Shown here in pieces: positions 16,240 to 28,200 of a stretch of 64,000 nt of DNA. Position 1 is the stretch's first letter. Every line of letters starts with the position of its first letter. The DNA is from Paramecium sonneborni (taxonomy: Eukaryota; Ciliophora; Oligohymenophorea; Peniculida; Parameciidae). The stretch covers positions 98,888 to 162,887 of the forward strand of contig CAJJDN010000156.1 in NCBI GenBank assembly GCA_905182985.1, read 5' to 3'. The notes under the pieces are model-generated. The model saw nothing but the letters and a program-made list of their open reading frames with translations, did not search any database and was not told where the DNA came from. A program made the translations under genes and the position numbers.

Positions 16240-17033
16240 TCATAGAATTATAATAATTATTAACACAATCATCATATAATATAATAACATATTAATGATA
16301 TCTGATCCACAAATTCTCCAAAATACCAAAAAACTTTATTTCTTATACTCGCTCCAACCTTCCTTTTTACTTAATGAAAGTTCCTTTCTTAACATAAATG
16401 GAATAAACATAAAAATCCAAGACATAAATACAATACAATAACTTAAAGCATTATTTGTAATCATTGCAAATGAAAGATATATTAATATCTCTCCTGTATA
16501 ATTTGGATTTCTATTTGTTTTGAATAATCCATCTTTTATTAACCCCTTTTTATATTTTAATGTATAATATTTTTAACAATCACTAGACATCATTAAAACA
16601 ACTCCAAAAACATACAACATTACAATAATACATACAAAGTTAGCTTTAATTTAATTCTATCCATAACCTGTAACTTAAATCACTGGTAAAATCCAATATG
16701 CAATCAAAATTAAACTTCCTCCTATTGCTGATGGAATTGTTGTATATTTCTAAAAATTTTAATCAGGAAAAATCAAATCTTTACAAAGCCAAATTATACC
16801 ATAACTTCCATGTAATGCTAACTAATTTCAATCGAATAATAATTAAATACATATAAATATGTTCCAAATTCAAAGTTTTAAATTTGATACATCAACAATA
16901 TTATAAATGGTAATGTAAGTACTTTAAAAAAGTTAACAACCCATCTTATCTAAATTGGTTTTGATCCTCCCAAAAAATCATACATACAATAATCTAAGAA
17001 ATTTACATATTGTAATAATAAATAATTATTCAT
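16240..17033 (-). CDS. Polytopic membrane protein, DUF1295 / steroid 5-alpha-reductase-like
   Basis: ATG 17031-17033, TGA 16240-16242, one intron 16822-16850 (29 nt); 254 aa. Five to seven hydrophobic helices, with the diagnostic C-terminal motif GLFKTNRNPNYTGEILIYLS followed by two helices and RKELSLSKKEGWSEYKKQS. The (S/N)R(H/N)PNYxGE motif occurs in DUF1295, isoprenylcysteine methyltransferase-like and steroid 5-alpha-reductase C-terminal families, where it contributes to cofactor binding. Substrate unknown: a membrane lipid reductase or methyltransferase are both possible. It lies head to tail with the aldo/keto reductase, with 22 bp between them. Confidence 0.85.
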
Positions 17034-17043
17034 ATTAATAATG

Positions 17044-17767
17044 TCATCCTTATGAATCTGGATTTTCATAAGCGAATTCTGTTAGATTATCTAGATTTTC
17101 AACAACTCTTTTAAGTGCTGGATATTTATCTAAACTAACTAAGTACGAAACATCATCTCCTCTTAATGCTGGATATATAAATGCATCAGCTAATGTTACT
17201 TAATTTCCAAATGAATAATCTCCTCCATGTTTTTCTACTAATGTATTTAATGCTACAATAATTTATTATAATTAATTAACCTGTGAAACCTCGATCTAAA
17301 AATGGCTCAGAAATCTCTTATCTATTTATATCACTCACATAATTATGAACATATCTATATAATCTAGATGCATGATATGGATGAATTCCACTATTAACTG
17401 TTTCACACATTGATCTAATATTTATTTAATATCATTCATACCTCACAATAGCTTTCTCTATCGGAGATTTTGGAAGTAATTTAATCCTTGGAAACTCTTC
17501 TTCTAAATATTCTGCAATTGCCATACTCTCATGTAATAATTATCCATTAATCTCAAGTGTTGGAACTACCTATTAATATATTAATATCTTATTTACTTAA
17601 AATGGATTGATTTAAGAATACATATTCGCTAATTACTCGCCTTTAGGTAAATTTACAAAAAATTATTGAAAATGTAGTTACTTTAGTTTTAACATAATAC
17701 TTGCTCTCCAAGGAGCTGAATAACCTCGATATGTATATAATCTTATTGCTAATCTTGAAGTTGACAT
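17044..17767 (-). CDS. Glutathione S-transferase, zeta/maleylacetoacetate-isomerase-like
   Basis: ATG 17765-17767, TGA 17044-17046, introns 17570-17596 (27 nt), 17415-17441 (27 nt) and 17253-17280 (28 nt); 213 aa, the usual GST length. The N-terminal thioredoxin-like domain has YTYRGYSAPWRASIMLKLK (zeta GSTs have a Ser-rich motif here ending in WRVR), then QVVPTLEINGQLLHESMAIA with the cis-Pro and the E-S glutathione-contact pair. The helical C-terminal domain has NQVTLADAFIYPAL, the N-capping box region. Likely glutathione conjugation or isomerisation in tyrosine/phenylalanine catabolism. Very tight spacing: 10 bp from the DUF1295 gene. Confidence 0.9.
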
Positions 17768-17799
17768 TAAAATTAATATATATATATATTTTTTTATTT

Positions 17800-19092
17800 T
17801 TTATTTATACTTTACAATCATCAATTCTTTAATTGTTTGTCTCTTTATCAAAAGATATTTTAAATTCATTCTATTCAATAATATCTTAATTAATCTTAAT
17901 CTCTCTTTCTATAGTTATTAATATTAATTATATTCATTTAATTTCAATATTTTTAATTTCTCAACCTTCTTTTCAAGCAATTTATCAACCCATCCATTTA
18001 CTCTTTTTAATATATTAACTCAGAAATCATATAACTTTTAAGTAATTGTTTTTTTTCTCTTTCTACAATATTAATCCTTTTTGAAATTATTATTTCTTAT
18101 TAGTTCTTTAATATTCTTATAAATTTTATCAATATTAATATTTCTTATGCATTTATTGTTTTATTTTTATGTAATAAAATTCTTTAATTTTGATATTCAA
18201 TATTTACTATTTCAGATTTCCTTATAATTCCTATCTTATCCTCTTTCTATATCTTGATTTATTCTTAGAAGATTATTATTTAGACTGTCCTATATAGTTG
18301 ATTATGACATTTTTAATCTATTTAGATTCGTTTTGATAATCAACAATCTGTAATAATAAAAATCTCAATTATATGGTAGATTTTAAATCTCTAAGCACCA
18401 TTCAATAATAACTCTTTTATATTTATTTAAATATTAATCCTCACTTAAGGTTCTATCTCTATATATGTTGTTTATGCTTATGAAATAAATTCAATAAATT
18501 CAATAAATTCAATAAATTCACATTATTTTAATGATTAAATGATTTCATAATCCTCACCTCTCTCTTTATCCATTAAAATTTATAATCACATACATAATTT
18601 GCTCTACGCTATTATAAATAAATTATTCTATATTATCTTTATAGCCAAAACTATTTTATAATATTTAACTACTTTAATCATTATAAATTTCACTTCTTAT
18701 CTGCTCATTTACTAAAACACATGAACCAAATTTTGAATAAATTCAATATCCTAATTGTTACTATCATTAAATTTCCTTTTCTTTAACCAACTTTTTTAAT
18801 TACAATTTATATTTTATCTGAAAAAATTTTAATACGAATAATAAATGCCTTTTCTGGTTAAACCTTTTAAATTTATTAGAATATTTTTATTTGAAATTTA
18901 TTCATAAAAATATTTTTAATTATTAATATCTTTCCCTTTCCATTGATTTTTTGAAAATTATAATTATTTTTTGAAATATAAAAAGAAACTATTATTTGAA
19001 TTTAAATCATATAATTATTCATTTTAATAAGAAACAGGATATTTTTATTTTTAAAATTGTTGAAAATATATTTTTTTTTTAAATTTACTCAT
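17800..19092 (-). CDS. Probable gene, Gln/Asn/Lys-rich, exon structure unresolved
   Basis: From ATG 19090-19092 the minus strand is open for about 145 codons with strong coding composition (for example NQWKGKDINNQKYFYEQISN, FFRQNINCNQKSWLKKRKFN, IQNLVHVFQQMSRQE). A 22-nt intron at 18651-18672 extends it, and another intron of 31 or 33 nt is possible further on. Nearer the GST gene, coding-like segments are in different frames (LLEKKVEKLKILKLNEYNQ, ISFDKETNNQRIDDCK) and I could not join them without non-GT introns or an in-frame TGA. So this is either a real gene whose 3' exons I failed to resolve or a decaying one. Coiled-coil tendency; no family recognised. The 3' boundary is approximate. 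Confidence 0.4.
18484..18520. repeat. 9-bp tandem repeat, about four copies
   Basis: Four near-perfect copies of TCAATAAAT. Because the unit is three codons long it keeps the reading frame of the surrounding unresolved minus-strand gene. Confidence 0.85.
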
Positions 19093-19237
19093 TCCTATAA
19101 AAAAAATGATTAATAATAATTTTATAATTTATCTAAGCAGGCAAATGAAAAGAATCAAGAGAAATGAAAACATTATAAGTAAAATAGGTATTTAATTTAA
19201 CTATTAGCTATGATTTTATAAATAGATAATAAATATA

Positions 19238-22200
19238 TCATGAATTTAAAATAGAAAATTATTTTCTTTTCTTTAAAAAGGATCTTCGAATAAAATAAAT
19301 GATCAAAACTATACATATAACTGTCAAACATAAAATGCTAAATGCAAAAGTTCTTTCTGGACTCTTTTATGATATATTTTAAATTAAATGTAAGGTAATT
19401 TCTGCTTTAGATAAAGAGTTTTCTGCAATTAAAGTGCAATTCTCTGTTTAAGTTTGATTATTCAAAATTCTAATTCGATAATCAATTTATCCAATCATAA
19501 AAATATCAAAATCTAGTTCATAAAAAATATAGTGAGTAGTATTATACTGGTATATAGTATTGTAACAAAATTAATAGAAAAATATGTAATCATAAATCTC
19601 TTTTATTGGTCGAATATCATAAATATAACAACTATGTCCTTCATTTAAAATGAGATAGTTTACATCTATAAATTTTAAATTGCTAAAATCTCTTAATGGA
19701 TTTCTAACAATTTTTTAATTTGTAAAATTAAATTCACCAGTAGTTAAATCAATCTAAATATTTTAAAGAGTAGAATAATTTTCAAGTATTATTAACACTT
19801 TGATTTTTAAAGTTTAAGTACTTATTGATGCATTGATAACAGAAATATTTTTATAAGTATATTAGTCTTTATTACGTTTGTCAAAATCCTCTAACAATGT
19901 ATCCAAACTAAGAGTAAATTGTTTTATAATCAAAAAATCCAATTATTCAATTTTTATCAGACTAATAGAGAATAATGATTAAGAATATTAGAATTTAGAT
20001 TCTAAGAGTAATTCATTTGAATTTTATATAAGTAATAAATTTTTAATTCCTTTTATATTTTATAATAGTAGCATATTGCCGTTTTCAATATAAAGATAAT
20101 CATAATGTTATCCTTACTTAATTTAAAATAAATTATTCTATTTTGTAATTTCTAGATTTTAATTATAATTATTAATTATTAACTAATCTGAATCGTCTGT
20201 TATAGTAAGTTTTTCTTGATTTATTCTAAAAATTTAAGCCTTTACTTGATTCTCAATCTCAAAAAAGAATATAATCTATGACTAGTTTAAATAAAATGCA
20301 TATAAAAAGATTCCATATTTTTCCTAAAATAGATCTTCTTCCTAATTTTTAATTTGGATTTTTAAAATCTGCATATAATCAGAAATTGACTAAATAGTAA
20401 TTAAACAAATTTGAACATTGTATTACTCTACATTATAGATTACAGTTAATAATTCATTATTATTTTAATTATTTTACTATTGATACAAGAAAGGACCTTC
20501 CAAAAGTACATTTGAATTTCCTTCTAATTTTAAGATATCTATAGCCCCTTAAAAAAGATCATTGAGCTGAATTATTGTATTATTGTCAAGAATAATTGAA
20601 AATTCATTCTTAAGTGGAATTAATTTTTAACATTAAAAAAAAAATGAAATGTTTGAAGCAAATATGATTTATGTGTTGTCAATAAATTCATTTTTAATAT
20701 AAAAGACTAACTTTTCATCTATTTTAAAATTTCTATTATATTGAAGAATAGGGTTAAGTTCAATAATTAGATGATCTAAGTTTAATATAGATATCTGATT
20801 GTTTATATCAAAATAAAACAGTTAATTTTAATTAATAAAGAATTGCTTCTAGCTCACTTTGATAGTTTACTTCAATTTAATTATATTTGTTTCTTAAAAT
20901 GTAAATATATTTAAGAAAGTGCAGTTATCTTTAGTAATTGCAATAATAATTTAATTTTGAAATTCTTAATATATGATTGGGTATATAAATTATGAGTTTT
21001 ATAAACAATGCTTGTTCCAGAGTGTTAAATCTGCTTAATCTAAAACAAACTAAACAAAGCAATTTTCGTTTTTATCTACAGCAACAATATGAAAGGCATT
21101 TAAAAAACTTGATATTTGTATAATTGATAGAATTTACTATTTTAGCTCAAAATGAAAAATTTAGTCTTATTTAAATACCATTAAATGTTTATAGTACTAC
21201 AAAATGAAAATATTTTTACCTTTTTTACAATAAAAATTCTAAAGATTCTCTTCCTTATTCAAATTATTTAAATAAATATTTAGCAAGATTTAATTTAACA
21301 GAGAAGGCAATTAAACAGTTTGAATAAAATTTAAATCAAATAATTCAACTTTTTGTAGGGATTTTGTAATTATTAAAACATATTTTGAATTTTAGACAAA
21401 TTCTTAAATATTACTATCTAGTTTATATTCTTGATATTTTGGCAAACCATTAAAAATTTAAACAATTTTCAAATGATCCACATAGTCATTAAGAAGCAAA
21501 ATTTGTTATTTAAAATTAATTACCTTCTAATTTTAAATATAAATTTAAACCAATTTTTAATCATCGCAATATAAAATGTTTAGAAATTTTGCAGTTAAAA
21601 AAATTACACAAGCTTTATGATCAGAAAGATAATACAATAAATGAATATTTTGAAGATGTTATTTTGGTATCTGACAAAGTGATTCAAATTTTTCTTTATC
21701 ATCAATATTCTTAACTAAATTTAAAATGTCAGATTCTATTACAACTTTGAAATTTTCAGGCAACTAAACACTTGGTTTTTTTATAAATATTTTATCGATT
21801 ATTTCACATTTAATATTTATTTATAATGAATAATTATAAGTTTGAATTTATGTTGAATTTTTATTCATCTAAATCAATTAACATTAACTCGGAGATTCAT
21901 CAATAAATTACCTATAATATGAAAAATATAATAGGAACTTTTTTGTAGGATTTATGATGTAATTATTAATTATTTTGTATTTATAAAACTTAAAGGTTTT
22001 GCTTTCGTAATCAATCTGATAAAAGAAGTTATTTATATAATAAAAATGTAAAGGAAATATTTTTAATTCAACTTTTTTTCTAAACTTTTTATTCAATATA
22101 ATTAAAAGCCCTTCTTCATTTATTATAAATAATACATTTGAAACGAAATAAACATATTTTGGAATACCTTCCAACTCAAAATTAGTATTTTCATTTGTAA

Positions 22201-23155
22201 TATAAATTTTATTATTTGATTAAGATTCTAGAAGATAATATTAAATTATGCAAAATCTATCAAATAAGACTTATTTAAAAAATTTCTTGGAACCAAAAAA
22301 GTTAATAGAAAGCGTGTTATTAGATTTATAAGAATATTGAAAGTACTTATAATTTCCAGATATTATAATTTTTTCTTAACAAATTTAAATATTTTCAACA
22401 AAATCAATGTCAAAATATGAATCATTTTCCAATGCAATATCGCTATTAAAAATTAAATTTAAGAAAGTATCTTTTTATATATAAATTGCCCATTAGACAC
22501 AGTCATAAAATATTAACAAAAATGAATTGTCAAAATATTATTCATACTTAACTTGACAAAATTTGTATTAAGTTTTATCAAAATCAAAATCTTTGTTAGT
22601 GATAGTAATATTATTTAAATTTATTGAATATATATTTAGACGATTGAGTGAATTACAAATAATTAAAAGATCAAGCTAGTTAATCTGAAATAATTATTCA
22701 CAATCTTCATCTTTTTCAGTTAATATAGATAATCGAAAGCTTTCAGAAAAAAATTATTATTATATTTCATGGTTTTGATTTGAAAGTTCTCTTTTTTCTT
22801 TTATAATTTTCTCTATGGAAATGCAAGATATAAAATACCCATCCATTTTATAAAGTGAACAAAGTTACTTTTCAAGATTTAAATTTTTGAATAGAAAAGG
22901 AACTATGATAGTAGAAATTATTTAAGCCTTATCATCAAATGAAAAATGATCTAATTCTTAAATTTAAGGATACAGTATTTAATCATCATTAATAGTTTCA
23001 TTTTCATAATCATTTTCAATCATAAAGTAGTTATTAAAATTTGAGAAAACAATTTCATTTTGCTCAATAAATATTGTCTCACATTCTAATGAATCTTCTA
23101 TAAAAAAAGTTAAAAGTAAAATGAATTAACCAAAATGGAAATTTTTGAGCAGCAT
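19238..23155 (-). CDS. Large single-pass membrane protein, copy A of a paralogous pair
   Basis: ATG 23153-23155, TGA 19238-19240; 3918 bp, 1306 codons, open without any required splice (a 24-nt GTAATT...CGAG segment at 21888-21911 could be an intron but contains no in-frame TGA, so it is not needed). The start MLLKNFHFGQFILLLTFF is a signal peptide, the body is about 1200 residues of beta-rich, Asn/Gln/Phe-rich extracellular-type sequence, and the C-terminus has one TM helix (FAFSILCLTVICIVLIIYFI) and a short basic tail RRSFLKKRKQFS. Near the TM it contains IYDYIFFYQF and NTTHYIFYELDFDIFMIG, shared with the gene at 35819-39742. Ligand and function unknown; likely surface or secretory-pathway receptor-like protein. 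Confidence 0.85.
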
Positions 23156-24523
23156 ATTTAATGTGGAATAAGAATTTGAATTATTTTTATCTAAATTAAT
23201 AGAAAATTTATATTAGTTAATGTGCAAAAATATCTAATAAGGATTCGATATTTTTTTATTTAAATTAATTAATTAGAAAAATTAGTTTTCTTGATTTTGA
23301 AAAAGATGTGCTCTTAAATTTTTCTTGGTTAATTTTACTTATATAATTTGAATTATTATTTTAAAATAAAAAAAAAATGAATTAGTATTTTTGTTTTAAT
23401 TAAAATATGTATTAAATCAACACAATTTTATAAAAAAAGGATTTCGTTATAGTTGATTTATATTATAAGGATTCTTGATATAAACATGAATTTTCAAATG
23501 AATACTAGCATAAAATTATATAATATAATATTAAATTAAAATTTAATCAAGAAAATGAAAAAGAATTGTTGATTTTATTAATTGAAAGGAGACGAATTAA
23601 TCAATATTGCAGAAGTTGATATAGACTAATAAACAATAGTTATAGCTTTATTTAAGAAATGTTAAAAAAAGACTTTAAAATAAAGGGGAAATTAAATAAA
23701 AAGATAATATATTTGATGAAATTTTAATTTATTAGAATAAGGATTTATTAATTCAAAAAATATATGTATATGATAAATAATTATTATTTCAAATTTTTTA
23801 CAATAACACTTATGTCTAATATATATTTTATAAAGTAAAGCAGTCTTAAATTTTATGATTAATAGGAATTCTTGCGTCATTAAATCTGTATTTAATCATC
23901 ATAGAGATGCCAATTATGAATTTTATGTATTTTATATTAAAACTAATTTGAAAAATCTTATGTTTTAATTTAATCAATTAATATTTAAATTGCTTATTAG
24001 TTTAATATAATTTATAAATAATGAATTACATAACTATTAAAATTAAATAAAAATGCAACAGTCTTATATAAAATTAAATTTATTATCATAAAAAATAAGA
24101 AAGAATATTAAATTTTAGATAGGATAATAGATGTGTCAATTCTAATTCATAGGTAAGTATTCCTAATATTTTCATTATCAGATATATAATAGAATCCAAT
24201 TTAATAAAGAAATAATTAATATTTTGTTATAACTATACTCTGTCTAACTTCATATATTATTCTCATTCTCAAATTGCTACTACTCTTTTCGTAAATTTTC
24301 TTTCCTTGTTTTTTGAATTTTATAAATATTATAGTATTTTCAATCATCTGAGTTCATTTATTATCAATTTTTATGAATAATTATCTATAACAATAAGATA
24401 AATATTTCAATACAATGTAAATATAAAATAACATTAAATGATAACTTTATTTATTCTATTCTTAAAGAAAGACTTATTTTATTTTTATGATATTTGTATT
24501 TATACAATGTTATTTAAATATCA
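23156..24523. other. Long intergenic region with one short coding-like fragment
   Basis: 1.37 kb, very AT-rich. At about 23590-23700 the plus strand reads KGDELINIAEVDIDQQTIV and some 20 further residues without a stop, but no start codon or splice connects it to anything, so I treat it as a possible gene relic. Elsewhere both strands have frequent TGA and low-complexity composition. No RNA gene or repeat seen. Confidence 0.5.
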
Positions 24524-25084
24524 TCAACTTTAATAAGTTAATCTTGAATGAATTTGATTTTTCTGCAATTACTATAATTTTATTGTCAATCTATCGATTT
24601 CGTTGATATATGATAAAGACAATGGTTCTTGTCCTCTAACTTTTTACAACAATTTTTCCATCTCATTAGCTCTCTTTTTAAATATTTAATTATCTTCTTT
24701 ATTTTTTTTTTCATTCTCTTGTAAATCACACAATTCTTCTTAACACTTTCTTATTTATGATTAAACTTAGTAAACATTTTCTTAGTATTTAATCAATTGT
24801 TAATTTTATTCTTCTATTTTAACATTTAATTATTAAAGCTAATAATATTCATCTTCATCATTCCAATCTTATATATTACTTCTCTTTAGCTTCTCTTATT
24901 ATAATTATGAAATTTATGACTATTAAAATAATACTGTCTTTTCAAGATTAGATATTTTAGTATCTAATTCTGGATCATATTATTATTTTAATAGTAACCA
25001 TTTCTCTCTTAGTTCTTTATTTTCATTTGAAGCTAATTAAATAGTTAATTATAATTATCTAATTGTTTATATCTAATTATCCAT
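24524..25084 (-). CDS. Short coiled-coil protein
   Basis: Intronless, 187 codons (186 aa). It is almost wholly coiled coil: MDNQIQTIRQLQLTIQLASN, then LDTKISNLEKTVLFQQSQIS, and a Leu/Gln-rich C-terminal half ending LTYQS. A short acidic break (DWNDEDEYY) separates two coiled segments. Such small proteins are common in cytoskeletal and basal-body structures, but nothing here identifies a partner. It is divergent from the NACHT-WD40 gene, 210 bp away, so the two may share a promoter region. Confidence 0.8.
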
Positions 25085-25294
25085 TATATAATATAAATAA
25101 ATGCTTTTATTAAATAAATTTTGTAAAGAGAAATTGTGAATAAAATTTATTTAGAACTTTTTTTTTAAAAAATTTAATCTTTAGATACTGCAAACATCAA
25201 AATACATATATATTGATATCTTTTAGCTACATTAATGGTTTTAATTTGTGTATAATTTATATATTAACAATAAATATTATCAAAATATATTAAA

Positions 25295-28200
25295 ATGAAA
25301 TTAAGAGGAGGAGGATGTGGATCTTCAAAAATTATAAATCCTACAAAAATATAAGTCTAAAATACAAAAACAACACCAGGATTGACATCTTAAATAAAGT
25401 TTCATTGTGATAGAATCTCAAGATCATCAGTGACAGTTTTAGATTAAGAAAACAATCTAATGAATAGTTTTCAATTCTTTTAATTGAATCAAAGATAAAT
25501 ATGGAGTTTAGTATGTAATATTGAATTAAACTAATAATCATTTGAACTTGTTTCATAGAGTTTAGATACACTAATATAAACATTGTAAAATATTGTAAAA
25601 TAAAATGTCGGATATTCTTTATATGTTTTTTAGATCATGACATAATTATCTTGGATATTGTTTTCATTTTATATTAGTAATTCAGAAAGATATTTAGACA
25701 TTAATAAATAATAAGTAATGTTAAGAGAAATGGCCTTAATAAGAGAATAATTAAAAATTGAAACAAGAAATGACAAATTATTTAATAATTTATACTTTGA
25801 ATTCTTTATTATTAAATCTATAATTACAATTCAACCTACAAATTCAAAGGAAGCTGAGGAAATATTAATATAATTTTTAGGTGGAGCACTTAAATCATTA
25901 GTCACATTTACAATTAATGATGATCTAATATAAAGTCTTAAAAAGAGTGCTATTTACATTTATTAAGAAGGAGTTAAATATAGTAGAAAGAGAAAATTAG
26001 AAATCATATTTTCACTTTAGTAATTAAAATTTTATATCATGGATGAATTAGAGAATGGAAAAGATGCTAAACAATTAGCAACCATTCTAAGTAAAATGTA
26101 TTGTGAAATCATTCGAGAATCCACTGATTGGGAAATTTGGTGCAGTTGGATTTAGATATTATCTTCTTTATTTCAATTCAAATTAACTGTTGAAGAATTG
26201 AAAATTGAATCTTAACTTACTTAATATTTATAAGGAAAAGAATATACAATTCCTAATTTTGATAGTAAATGTTATATTATTATTGACTATTTCTAAATTT
26301 AAAATGATGAAATATTAAAATTAATATTCGAAAGTAGTTAATCATTGTAAGAATTATCAAAATTTTAATCCTATATTTTAAATGAACATGGATTATTATC
26401 CAGTTATGAATAATAATATTTTAATAAACTATCTGTTGTTTAAGCAACTAATTCTACTTTTAAAAATTATACTTTTAGTTAATCATAAATTTCTTAATTA
26501 ATTAATTCTGTTAGTGCAATCTAATAAGGATAATAATAATTGATAGAATTATTTAAATAATTAATTTCTAATAATGATTAATAAAAAATTAAAGAAGCTG
26601 AAGAAATGCTCTAAGATTTAATCTCTAAAATTATTTAATTAAAAAGTGATATAGAACATCTTGAAATTATTTATTAATCTCTTAAAAATCAAATCGATAA
26701 AAACTTCACTCATTATTAATTTCCTGAGACAGATAAAATTTTAGTCTAGTATCTATAGAAATTCTTAAATTGTTAATTTTAAAGTTAATAAATTTAAATA
26801 ATTGATTTTGATTCCATATTCTAAATTAATCAAGTATCTTAATTATTAGATCATTTTTCATAAGATGATATAAATCATGAACTAAGATAACAAATAATTT
26901 AAAAGACAATTGATCAATCTTAAATTGAAAAATTGATTGTTTCATTAAAAATGAAAAAAGAAAAAGCAATAAACAAAAATAATGATGAAAATAAGTGGTT
27001 CTCTGGATTTTATAAATCTTTGGAATTAACCGAAAAAACAAAATGTTTTATTAATTGGAATTTATAAATCTAAGTTATCTTGTCAATCAGATTGAAAATG
27101 ATTAATTCATTTAAAGAGGATGATAAATTATAGAGTTTAAAATAAGATATCATTTAATAATCCATGTTAATAACCTCATATGATCCTTTGTAATCATCAT
27201 TATAATTTATGTATAATTAATACTTAAAATGCTAAAGTAGTAAATTTCTTTAAAAAATTCCTTTTGATTAATCACATTAATTTGCAAAAATTTTAAAAGC
27301 TATAACTATTGAAAAATTTATATCAATTAATTAGATTTTAGGAATTTTAACAAAATATTTATTTAAAGAAACTCAACTAAGAAATGATATAAGTATTGAC
27401 TAAGAAATTTGTAGAATAGTACAAGAAGAATTAAATGATAACATAAATTACTTAAATTAAGTTTGTAATGGAATTAAAATGATAACTGATTTCTTAAGAA
27501 GTTAAATGGAAAATAATTTAGAATAAAAAGATGATCTTATTATTTTAAAAGATTAATCCATATTTCATGAAATATATCCAAATTTTAACACTGACTCATT
27601 AACTCAATCATAAATTATATTAAGTTTGTAAAAACTATCCATCTATTAAGATGAATTTTTAAAATCATTTGAAACTATGAGAGAGTACATAAAAAATGAA
27701 GATAATGAATTTTATTAATATTTAGAAAATAAGAAAATTTCTATTTCAAACATAATTGAATTAATTGATATAGTGAAATTAATGTAAATAACAAATGAAA
27801 AAGATAAATAAATAGCATTATTTATTTGTGACGATATTCAAAAATAACTAAACGAATGTTGTAAATTAGTTAGAGGGACATCTGTAAAAATTGAATAGAA
27901 ATAATTTGATTGGAATGATGAAATAAAATTTTATGAGTCTTTAATTGATGAAATAAAATAAATTAAAACTAGATAATAAGAGTAAATACAATAATTTTAA
28001 AATATTTTGATTAATTCTGAAAAGGTATAATCTTAGATTTTAAACTACACTACTTTATTAAAATTAGCTACAAAAAAACCTTAATTTTTGTATTAGTCTT
28101 AAGAATCTTATAAACTATTGTAAGATACAATGAATGATTATTGTAGCTAATCTATAGACATTAATATAGACTATTAATACATTTAATAAATGATATCAAT

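Noticed and set aside
21888..21911. 24-nt GT...AG segment as an intron in membrane protein copy A
   Set aside because: It is a multiple of three without an in-frame TGA, ends CCGAG rather than TAG, and the protein reads through; the call cannot be supported by sequence alone.
23692..23880. 62-residue minus-strand frame in the 23-24 kb spacer
   Set aside because: Composition is random AT-rich and it is open only under the standard code by chance.
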